DNA of 6,173 nt from Gallionella sp. (lineage in GTDB: Bacteria; Pseudomonadota; Gammaproteobacteria; Burkholderiales; Gallionellaceae): positions 1-6,173 of the forward strand of contig SCPW01000351.1 in assembly GCA_004298605.1 (NCBI GenBank), given 5' to 3'. This document shows positions 1 to 5,113 of the stretch, in pieces. Position 1 is the first letter of the stretch. Each line of letters starts with the position of its first letter. A program made the translations under genes and the position numbers. Under the pieces are notes generated by a model. That model made no database searches, was not told the origin of the DNA, and was given only the letters and a program-made list of their open reading frames with translations.

Positions 1-1197
1 ACCGGAAGCGAATCCGGTTTGCCGCTGTACCTGCTGTTCAACCTCGTCCCCGCCTGGCTGCGCAGCGAACACGTTGATCTGAAGACCATTGGCCTGTTCG
101 CGCTGATCCAGTTTCCCTATACCTGGAAGTTCCTGTGGTCGCCGTTGCTGGACCGTTACGTCATTCCGGTGCTGGGGCGGCGGCGCGGCTGGATGTTGCT
201 GACCCAGGTCGGCCTGCTGGCGGTGATTGCCTCGATGGGCGGTTTTTCGCCGCAAAGCGACCTGCGCACCATCGCCTGGATCGCCACGCTGCTCGCTTTT
301 CTCAGCGCCACGCAGGACATCGTGCTGGACGCCTACCGCCGCGAGCTGTTGAGCGATGTCGAACTGGGGCTGGGCAATGCGGTGCATGTGAATGCTTACC
401 GTATCGCCGGCTTGGTGCCGGGTTCGCTGTCGCTGATTCTCGCCGACTTTCTGCCGTGGGACATGGTGTTCATTGTCACCGCGCTGTTCATGCTGCCCGG
501 TATCGCGATGACGCTGCTGGTGCGGGAGCCGCAGCGCGCCGCACCGCCCAAGACACTGCGCGAAGCGGTTGTCGAACCGTTCCACGAATTCATCACCCGC
601 AAGGGCTGGCGCAGCGCGCTGCTGATTCTCGCCTTCCTGTTTTTCTACAAACTCGGCGACAGTATGTGTACCGCACTGGCCACACCGTTCTATCTGGACA
701 TGGGCTTCACCAAGACCCAGATCGGGATCATTGCCAAAAATGCCGGGCTGTGGCCCGCCGTGATCGGCGGTATGCTCGGCGGGCTGTGGATGGTGAAGAT
801 CGGCATCAACCGCGCGCTGTGGCTGTTCGGCGTGGTGCAGGTGGTCTCCATTTTCGGCTTCGCCTGGCTGGCATCGGTCGGGCATCACGCCGAAATCACC
901 TCCGTGGAGCTCGCCCAGCTCGCCATCGTGATCGGCCTGGAAGCACTGGGCGTGGGATTGGGCACCGTCGCCTTCGTCGCCTTCATCGCCCGCACCACGC
1001 ATCCCGCCTACACCGCCACCCAATTCGCCCTGTTCACCAGCCTGATGGCAGTACCGCGCACCTTCGCCAATGCCGCCACTGGCTGGCTGGTGGAGATGAT
1101 GGGGTGGACGGGGTTTTTCCTGCTGTGCGCGGTGCTGGCGATACCGGGGATGCTGCTGCTGTTCAAGGTGGCGCCGTGGAACCAAGAAATGAAATAG
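1..1197 (+). CDS. ampG: AmpG-family muropeptide permease (MFS), 5' partial
   Basis: Inner-membrane major facilitator protein of the AmpG family. Members import anhydro-muropeptides (GlcNAc-anhydroMurNAc peptides) from the periplasm for cell-wall recycling. The frame is open from base 1, giving 398 residues up to a TAG stop. The first visible residues (TGSESGLPLYLL) correspond to the SGLPL stretch in the first membrane helix of AmpG proteins, so the true start lies a few dozen codons upstream. The TTG at 19 is an internal codon. Seen in the sequence: repeated hydrophobic segments along the whole length; an MFS loop motif with an Asp-Arg pair and a GRRRGW run (about residues 51-64); and ATQDIVLDAYR (about 103-113), the most characteristic AmpG motif. 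The gene converges on argA, with 36 bases between them. A related MFS carrier with another substrate cannot be excluded. Confidence 0.88.
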   Translation, partial: TGSESGLPLYLLFNLVPAWLRSEHVDLKTIGLFALIQFPYTWKFLWSPLLDRYVIPVLGRRRGWMLLTQVGLLAVIASMGGFSPQSDLRTIAWIATLLAFLSATQDIVLDAYRRELLSDVELGLGNAVHVNAYRIAGLVPGSLSLILADFLPWDMVFIVTALFMLPGIAMTLLVREPQRAAPPKTLREAVVEPFHEFITRKGWRSALLILAFLFFYKLGDSMCTALATPFYLDMGFTKTQIGIIAKNAGLWPAVIGGMLGGLWMVKIGINRALWLFGVVQVVSIFGFAWLASVGHHAEITSVELAQLAIVIGLEALGVGLGTVAFVAFIARTTHPAYTATQFALFTSLMAVPRTFANAATGWLVEMMGWTGFFLLCAVLAIPGMLLLFKVAPWNQEMK

Positions 1198-1241
1198 CGG
1201 CGTGGTGGGCTAAATCCGTCCCCCACGCCGAATTTAGATTT
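1198..1241. terminator. Probable bidirectional rho-independent terminator between ampG and argA
   Basis: A GC-rich inverted repeat begins directly after the ampG stop. The left arm CGGCGTGGTGGG (1198-1209) pairs with the right arm CCCCCACGCCG (1220-1230), with one bulged T and a 10-base loop. On the plus strand it is followed by AATTTAGATTTT, an interrupted T-rich tail. On the minus strand the stem is followed by CTATTTCATTTC, also T-rich. The position between two converging genes fits a terminator shared by both transcripts. The T-tracts are imperfect, so efficiency is uncertain. Confidence 0.7.
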
Positions 1242-2556
1242 TCCGCACAAACACCTTGGATCTCCGCTGATAGTTATACAGCGACTTCTTCTGTGCGGGC
1301 AGTGCCGAGACCTCGCTTTCGACAAAGCCGCGCTCGATGAACCAGTGCGCGGTGCGCGTGGTGAGCACGAACAGTTTTTTCATTCCCTGCGTCTGCGCGA
1401 TAACGGTGATATGTTTGAGGATGACTTCGCCGTAGCCGCGGTCGCGGTATTGCGCATCCACCGCGAGGCAGGCCAGTTCGGCGGCGGCTTCGTCGGGGAA
1501 GGGGTAGAGCGCGGCGCAGCCGATGATGCGGTGGTCGTGTTCCAGCACCACGAAACGTTCGATTTCCTGCTCCAGCAGTTCGCGGCTGCGCCGCACCAGG
1601 ATGCCTTCGGCTTCCAGCGGGCGCAACAGTTGCAGGATGCCGCCGACGTCTTCGATGGTGGCTTCGCGCAGGGTGTTGAGGGTGCTTTCCACCACCATGC
1701 TGCCGATGCCTTCGTTGCTGAATAATTCCTGCAACACCGCACCATCGGTATGGCGGCTGATCAGGTGGGTGCGCGCCACGCCGGCTTCGCAGGCGCGTAT
1801 CGCGCAGGGCAGGAATAATCCCACATCGTCCGGCAGCTTGCGTTTGGCGGACAGCACGTCCTGTGCCTGGGCGATGGTGAGCTCTTTGAGCAGCGCGCCT
1901 TTCCTGTCCTGCACGCCGTCGGTATCCATCAGGAACATCAGCTTGTCGGCATCCAGCGCGATGGCGGCGGCTGTGGCGACATCTTCCAGCGTGAGGTTGA
2001 ACACTTCGCCGGTGGGCGAATAACCGAGCGGCGAGAGCAGCACCACTTCGCCGAACTCCATGCGGTCGTTCAGCGCGGCGACGTCCACTTTGCGCACGCA
2101 GCCGGTGTGCATCAAATCCACGCCGTTGATGATGCCGATGGGTTGCGCGGTGATGAAATTGCCGCCCGCCACGCGGATATCCGCGTTGGCCATCGGCGAA
2201 TTCGCCAGGCCCATCGACAGCAGAGCCTCGATTTCAACGCGCACCCGGCCAACCGCTTCTTTCACGCATTGCATGGTCTCGGCATCGGTCAGCCGTATGC
2301 CGTGGTGATAAGTGTCGCCGAGATTGTTGCGCGCCAGGTGCTGTTCGATTTGCGGGCGTGCGCCATGCACCAGCACCAGCCGCACGCCCAGGCTGGCAAG
2401 CAGGTTGAAATCGTGCGCCAGCTCGACGAACTTGCCGTCCGCGACCACCTCGCCGCCAAAAGCAACCACGAAAGTGCGGCCGCGGAACGCATTGATATAC
2501 GGCGCGACGGAACGGAACCATGCAACGAAATCGGCGGGTGAAGTTTCAATGGGCAT
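1234..2556 (-). CDS. argA: Amino-acid N-acetyltransferase (N-acetylglutamate synthase)
   Basis: Transfers acetyl from acetyl-CoA to L-glutamate, the first step of arginine biosynthesis, in the cytoplasm. The predicted protein has 440 residues, close to the 443 of E. coli ArgA, and the same two-domain order. An amino-acid-kinase-like domain comes first (about residues 25-280), with VVAFGGEV (30-37) and LVLVHGARPQI (60-70). A GNAT acetyltransferase domain follows (about 296-440), with RDRGYG (371-376) matching the acetyl-CoA pyrophosphate loop (R/Q-x-x-G-x-G/A). In ArgA enzymes the kinase-like domain carries the arginine feedback site; that this one is inhibited by arginine is inferred from the family. 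The start is ATG at 2556, which has an AGGAG (2564-2568) seven bases upstream. An in-frame ATG 14 codons further out is less likely. It is the last gene of the rsmE cluster, 48 bases after the tautomerase gene, and ends in TAA beside the shared terminator. Confidence 0.95.
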   Translation of the reverse strand: MPIETSPADFVAWFRSVAPYINAFRGRTFVVAFGGEVVADGKFVELAHDFNLLASLGVRLVLVHGARPQIEQHLARNNLGDTYHHGIRLTDAETMQCVKEAVGRVRVEIEALLSMGLANSPMANADIRVAGGNFITAQPIGIINGVDLMHTGCVRKVDVAALNDRMEFGEVVLLSPLGYSPTGEVFNLTLEDVATAAAIALDADKLMFLMDTDGVQDRKGALLKELTIAQAQDVLSAKRKLPDDVGLFLPCAIRACEAGVARTHLISRHTDGAVLQELFSNEGIGSMVVESTLNTLREATIEDVGGILQLLRPLEAEGILVRRSRELLEQEIERFVVLEHDHRIIGCAALYPFPDEAAAELACLAVDAQYRDRGYGEVILKHITVIAQTQGMKKLFVLTTRTAHWFIERGFVESEVSALPAQKKSLYNYQRRSKVFVRKI

Positions 2557-2563
2557 TTTGGTT

Positions 2564-2568
2564 CTCCT
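2564..2568 (-). promoter_or_regulatory. Ribosome binding site of argA
   Basis: Read on the minus strand this is AGGAG within ATCAGGAGAACC, seven bases before the ATG at 2556. It decides the start in favour of MPIETSPADF over the upstream in-frame ATG codons at 2598 and 2595. Confidence 0.8.
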
Positions 2569-2604
2569 GATTTTGGGTATCCGTGCAGCGCGCATCATGC
2601 CGCG

Positions 2605-2790
2605 CTACGATTCATCCAGCAACTGCCCCGCGATTGCCCAATTTTCGTATGGCAGCTCATCGAAGGCGATGTATGTGTAGGACTTGGGTTTGAGGGCGAC
2701 ACGTTCCAGCGTGTCGGTGATCTCGGCGGCGATTTGCCGTTTCTGTTCGCGGCTCAAAGTGCCCGCGATGCGGATGTTGACATAAGGCAT
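2605..2790 (-). CDS. 4-oxalocrotonate tautomerase-like small protein
   Basis: A 61-codon gene for a protein of the 4-oxalocrotonate tautomerase family. These are very small beta-alpha-beta proteins that oligomerise and use an N-terminal proline, exposed after Met removal, as a general base for keto-enol tautomerisation. The sequence starts Met-Pro and aligns without gaps to classical 4-OT: PYVNIRI for the first strand, SREQKR matching SDEQK at the helix start, and ENWAIAG near the end matching the GHFGIGG region. In mature numbering, catalytic Arg11 is Leu, Arg39 is Tyr and Phe50 is Trp, so the classical substrate is unlikely and the true one is unknown. The start is supported by AGGAG (2797-2801) six bases upstream. 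It sits 28 bases after rsmE and 48 before argA on the same strand, which suggests cotranscription. No aromatic-degradation genes are nearby. Confidence 0.85.
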   Translation of the reverse strand: MPYVNIRIAGTLSREQKRQIAAEITDTLERVALKPKSYTYIAFDELPYENWAIAGQLLDES

Positions 2791-2818
2791 GGTGATCTCC
2801 TGAAAAAAGTGAATGTTG

Positions 2819-3550
2819 CTACGAAAAATCGCCCCACAACGTTTGCAGCGCCGCGAGCCCGGCGATTGCGGCGGTCTCGGTGCGCAGTATGCGCGCGCCC
2901 ATCCGTATCGGTGAGAAGCCGCAGTGCAGTGCCGTATCGCTTTCTGCTTGGGTAAAGCCGCCCTCCGCGCCGATCAGCAACACCGCACCGCCTTGCGGTT
3001 TGGCATGCGCCTGTAGCGGGGATGCGCCCTCTGGCAACAGGATGAATTTGCCGTTCGATGCGGCGCGCATTTGTTGCAACCACACCATGATGTCCAGCGG
3101 CGCGTGGATTTTGGGCAGCACGTTGCGCCCGCACTGTTCGCAGGCGGAGATGGCGATTTGCCGCCAATGTTCCAGGCGCTTTTCGGCGCGTTCGGCAGAC
3201 AGTTTGGCCACGCTGCGCCCGGTGGCGAGCGGCTGTATTTCAGCCACCCCCAGTTCGGTGGCTTTTTGTATGACCCAATCCATTTTTTCGCTGCTCGACA
3301 GCGCCTGTGCCAGCACGACTTGCAGCGGCGATTCACGGTCGACGTTGCTGGCGGCAATCTCGCCGATCACCACGCGTTTGCCGCCAAGTCCGGCAATCAC
3401 GCCCCGGCATTCGTTTCCCGATCCATCGAAAATTTCAACGCGGTCTCCCTCGCGCAAACGCAGCACGCGCGCGGCATGGTGGGCCGCATCCGGCGGCAGA
3501 TCGAATTGGCCGCCGGCAGGCAGCGGGGGTGTGCAATAGAAGCGCGGCAT
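2819..3550 (-). CDS. rsmE: 16S rRNA (uracil(1498)-N(3))-methyltransferase
   Basis: SAM-dependent methyltransferase that makes m3U1498 in helix 44 of 16S rRNA in the assembled 30S subunit. The protein has 243 residues, the same length as E. coli RsmE. It has an N-terminal PUA-like RNA-binding region (about 1-70, with HHAARVLR at 24-31) and a C-terminal SPOUT trefoil-knot domain. Family motifs include EKMDWVIQKATELGV (88-102), ACEQCGRN (136-143), LLIGAEGGFTQAE (191-203) and MGARILRTETAAI (217-229); the last two form the SAM-binding knot. The start is the ATG at 3550, because MPRFY is the usual beginning of this family. No good Shine-Dalgarno lies upstream (CATTTTACCTAAATC), so initiation may be weak or rely on a short A/T-rich leader. 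It heads the minus-strand cluster and is divergent from the redoxin gene. Confidence 0.95.
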   Translation of the reverse strand: MPRFYCTPPLPAGGQFDLPPDAAHHAARVLRLREGDRVEIFDGSGNECRGVIAGLGGKRVVIGEIAASNVDRESPLQVVLAQALSSSEKMDWVIQKATELGVAEIQPLATGRSVAKLSAERAEKRLEHWRQIAISACEQCGRNVLPKIHAPLDIMVWLQQMRAASNGKFILLPEGASPLQAHAKPQGGAVLLIGAEGGFTQAESDTALHCGFSPIRMGARILRTETAAIAGLAALQTLWGDFS

Positions 3551-3577
3551 GATTTAGGTAAAATGAATGGTGGCCTC

Positions 3578-3596
3578 GGCGTGATAATATAACGCC
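3578..3596. promoter_or_regulatory. Imperfect 19-bp palindrome over the -10 region, with possible plus-strand promoter
   Basis: GGCGT (3578-3582) and ACGCC (3592-3596) flank an A/T-rich core containing ATA and TAT on either side of a central base. Only one position in each half breaks the symmetry. The core includes the minus-strand -10 box and, on the plus strand, GATAAT (3583-3588) and TATAAC (3588-3593), either of which could be the -10 of the redoxin gene. No good plus-strand -35 is seen. The palindrome could be an operator acting on both directions, or a chance hairpin near the leader of the redoxin mRNA. Confidence 0.4.
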
Positions 3597-3613
3597 TCAA
3601 AAAATGTTGTCAG
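3584..3613 (-). promoter_or_regulatory. Predicted sigma70 promoter for rsmE-tautomerase-argA
   Basis: On the minus strand, CTGACA (3608-3613, five of six matches to TTGACA) is followed after 18 bases by TATTAT (3584-3589, five of six matches to TATAAT). Transcription would start near 3577, leaving a leader of about 26 bases before the rsmE ATG. The -35 box overlaps the Shine-Dalgarno of the divergent redoxin gene. This is prediction from sequence only. Confidence 0.55.
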
Positions 3614-3616
3614 GAG
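3612..3616 (+). promoter_or_regulatory. Ribosome binding site of the redoxin gene
   Basis: AGGAG lies five bases before the ATG at 3622. It decides this start over the in-frame ATG at 3604, which lies upstream of this Shine-Dalgarno and has only an A-rich stretch before it. Confidence 0.8.
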
Positions 3617-3621
3617 TTTGT

Positions 3622-4179
3622 ATGGTAAGTCTGCAACCCCCGCTGTGCGATTTTGGTTGGAAGGCTCGCGATTTCGATCTGCCCGGTGTGGATGGCGCGC
3701 GTTATAACCTCGCCAAAGTGCGTGGCAAAAACGGCCTGCTGGTGATGTTCATCTGCAATCATTGCCCTTATGTGAAATCGGTCCGCGACCGCATCGTGCG
3801 GGATACGCGCGAATTGCAACAGCATGGTGTCAACACGGTCGCCATCATGTCGAATGACCCCGCCGAATATGAGGAAGATTCTTTTGAAAATATGAAGCGG
3901 GTGGCCGAGCAATACGGCTATCCCTTCCCGTATGTGTGGGATGAAACACAGCAAACCGCCAAAAACTACGGCGCGGTGTGTACGCCGGATTTCTTCGGCT
4001 TCAACGCCGATCTCGAATTGCAATACCGCGGTCGGCTGGATGCGTCGCGCAAGGAAGCGGTCGCCGATGCGCCGCGCGATTTGTACGACGCCATGCTGCA
4101 AGTGGCGCAAACCGGGCAGGGGCCACGCGAACAGATCGCCAGCATGGGCTGCTCGATCAAATGGAAAAACGGGGCATGA
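3622..4179 (+). CDS. Thioredoxin-fold redoxin, PRX-like/AhpC-TSA-related
   Basis: A 185-residue protein with a thioredoxin fold resembling the PRX-like thioredoxin-family group. It has no obvious signal peptide and is probably cytoplasmic. Seen in the sequence: a redoxin-type start with LPGVDG (20-25); FICNHCPYVK (43-52) with the CxxC pair Cys45/Cys48 in the active-site position; CTP at 120-122, where the proline fits the cis-Pro loop of thioredoxin folds; and SMGCSIKWK (174-182) near the end, a tail I associate with this group, carrying Cys177. It probably acts as a thiol oxidoreductase or peroxidase-like protein, but its partner and substrate are not known. It is the first gene of a plus-strand pair and its stop overlaps the start of the phosphatase gene (ATGA), implying translational coupling. 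A function as a true peroxiredoxin is not shown. Confidence 0.85.
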   Translation: MVSLQPPLCDFGWKARDFDLPGVDGARYNLAKVRGKNGLLVMFICNHCPYVKSVRDRIVRDTRELQQHGVNTVAIMSNDPAEYEEDSFENMKRVAEQYGYPFPYVWDETQQTAKNYGAVCTPDFFGFNADLELQYRGRLDASRKEAVADAPRDLYDAMLQVAQTGQGPREQIASMGCSIKWKNGA

Positions 4180-4988
4180 CGCGGGCCGGCACACGCGGCA
4201 TGAGCGCGATCCTCAAGGCGGTGAGCGCGGCGGTCAAGCTGGTCGCGTCCGAGGAAATCATGCCGCGCTACCTCAAGGTGGCGCATCAGCGCAAGAGCGA
4301 CGGCAGCCTGTGTACCGAGGCGGATATGGCGGCACAGCACGCATTGGCCAAAAAACTGCAAGCCATCATCAACGTGCCGGTGCTGGGCGAAGAAATGCCA
4401 ACCGGTGAGCAACACGCAATCTGGCAGGCGGGCGGCGGCGGCATGTGGTGCATCGATCCGATTGATGGCACCTCAAATTTTGTGCGCGGCCTGCCTTATT
4501 TTGCGGTATCAGCCGCCTTATTGCGCGAAGGCAAGAGCGTGTTGGGCGTGGTGTATAACCCGGCAGCCGATGAAGTATTTGCCGCGGAGCAGGGTAAAGG
4601 CGCGTTTCTGAATGCCGAAAAGCTGGTCGGGCGCGAAAGTGCCAGCACGCTCAGCCATGCTTTGGCAAATGTCGATTTGAAGCGGCTCAGCACAAAATTG
4701 GTCTCGCAACTGGCGGCTCATCCGCCCTATGCTTCGCAACGCAACTTTGGCGCGAGCGCGCTGGACTGGTGCTACACCGCCGCCGGGCGCTATGACATCT
4801 ATCTGCATGGCGGGCAAAAACTCTGGGATTACGCCGCCGGCATGTTGATTTTGTCGGAATCGGGCGGCCATGCCTGCTGCATTGAAAACGACGACTTTGC
4901 ACAAGGTGATATCTGGCATCGCTCGGTCATCGCGGCCCGCGATGAGAAGCTGTTTGCCGAATGGAAAAACTGGATACGCGCGCAGTAA
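4176..4988 (+). CDS. Inositol monophosphatase-family Mg2+-dependent phosphatase
   Basis: A 270-residue member of the inositol monophosphatase superfamily (IMPase, HisN-type histidinol phosphatase, CysQ and relatives), which hydrolyses small phosphate monoesters using Mg2+. The metal-site motifs are complete: GEE (71-73, Glu72 equivalent to human IMPase Glu70), WCIDPIDGTSNF (91-102, Asp94, Ile96 and Asp97) and LWDYAAG (216-222, Asp218 equivalent to Asp220), then SESGG (227-231). TEAD (47-50) is also typical. At the position of human Glu213, which contacts inositol, there is His211, so the substrate may not be inositol phosphate. The chosen start is the ATG overlapping the redoxin TGA. It lacks a strong Shine-Dalgarno and fits coupled translation. 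An ATG eight codons later (4200) would also keep the whole domain. Specificity (HisN, CysQ or other) cannot be decided here. Confidence 0.9.
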   Translation: MTRAGTRGMSAILKAVSAAVKLVASEEIMPRYLKVAHQRKSDGSLCTEADMAAQHALAKKLQAIINVPVLGEEMPTGEQHAIWQAGGGGMWCIDPIDGTSNFVRGLPYFAVSAALLREGKSVLGVVYNPAADEVFAAEQGKGAFLNAEKLVGRESASTLSHALANVDLKRLSTKLVSQLAAHPPYASQRNFGASALDWCYTAAGRYDIYLHGGQKLWDYAAGMLILSESGGHACCIENDDFAQGDIWHRSVIAARDEKLFAEWKNWIRAQ

Positions 4989-5004
4989 CAAACGGGGCGG
5001 AATC

Positions 5005-5070
5005 AACTGTAGGCCGGGCATAGCTATGACCTACAGTTATGGCATTTGCAGCATAGCAAATGCTACCCGG
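5005..5070. repeat. Two adjacent hairpins, possible REP-like intergenic repeat
   Basis: The gap between the phosphatase gene and trkA holds two inverted repeats side by side. The first pairs AACTGTAGG (5005-5013) with CCTACAGTT (5030-5038), nine perfect base pairs, around a loop containing the palindrome CATAGCTATG (5019-5028). The second pairs TGGCATTTGC (5040-5049) with GCAAATGCTA (5056-5065), ten pairs including one G-T, around a six-base loop. CCGGG (5014-5018) in the first loop is complementary to CCCGG (5066-5070) after the second hairpin, and GCATAGC occurs in both (5018-5024 and 5051-5057). The pattern resembles dispersed REP-type repeats. There is no T-run after it, so it is not a standard terminator. 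The remaining intergenic bases show no convincing promoter for trkA. Confidence 0.6.
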
Positions 5071-5104
5071 AAACTACGAAGCAGTTGAGCCATAAGATAC
5101 TGAA

Positions 5105-5108
5105 GGGG
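5105..5108 (+). promoter_or_regulatory. Ribosome binding site of trkA
   Basis: The GGGG core lies within GAAGGGG, five bases before the GTG at 5114. It supports this GTG as the start, which also gives the family-typical beginning (V/M)KILILGAGQVG. No ATG lies nearby in frame. Confidence 0.7.
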
Positions 5109-5113
5109 TATTT

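Noticed and set aside
19..21. TTG at 19 as the start codon of ampG.
   Set aside because: The frame is open to base 1 and the residues before it fit the first membrane helix of AmpG proteins. No Shine-Dalgarno fits, so the gene is cut by the window edge.
135..1340. A 401-codon plus-strand open frame overlapping ampG in another frame and running into argA.
   Set aside because: It is rich in Arg, Ala, Gly and His with no recognisable domain, while the overlapping frame encodes a clear AmpG permease. It is a typical GC-rich shadow frame.
3071..3592. A 173-codon plus-strand open frame opposite rsmE.
   Set aside because: Shadow of rsmE, without domain signal, and it runs across the divergent promoter region.
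3978..4175. Upstream extension of the phosphatase frame through the redoxin gene (total 336 codons).
   Set aside because: The extra residues are Arg/Ala-rich shadow of the redoxin gene and precede the family's normal N-terminus. The ATG at 4176 fits the domain and the coupled overlap.
3610..4194. A 194-codon minus-strand open frame opposite the redoxin gene.
   Set aside because: No motif. The plus-strand frame has a Shine-Dalgarno and a conserved CxxC fold.
5085..5113. TTGAGC (5085-5090) with GTATTT (5108-5113) as a trkA promoter.
   Set aside because: The spacing is right, but transcription would begin inside the trkA coding sequence, beyond its Shine-Dalgarno and GTG start.
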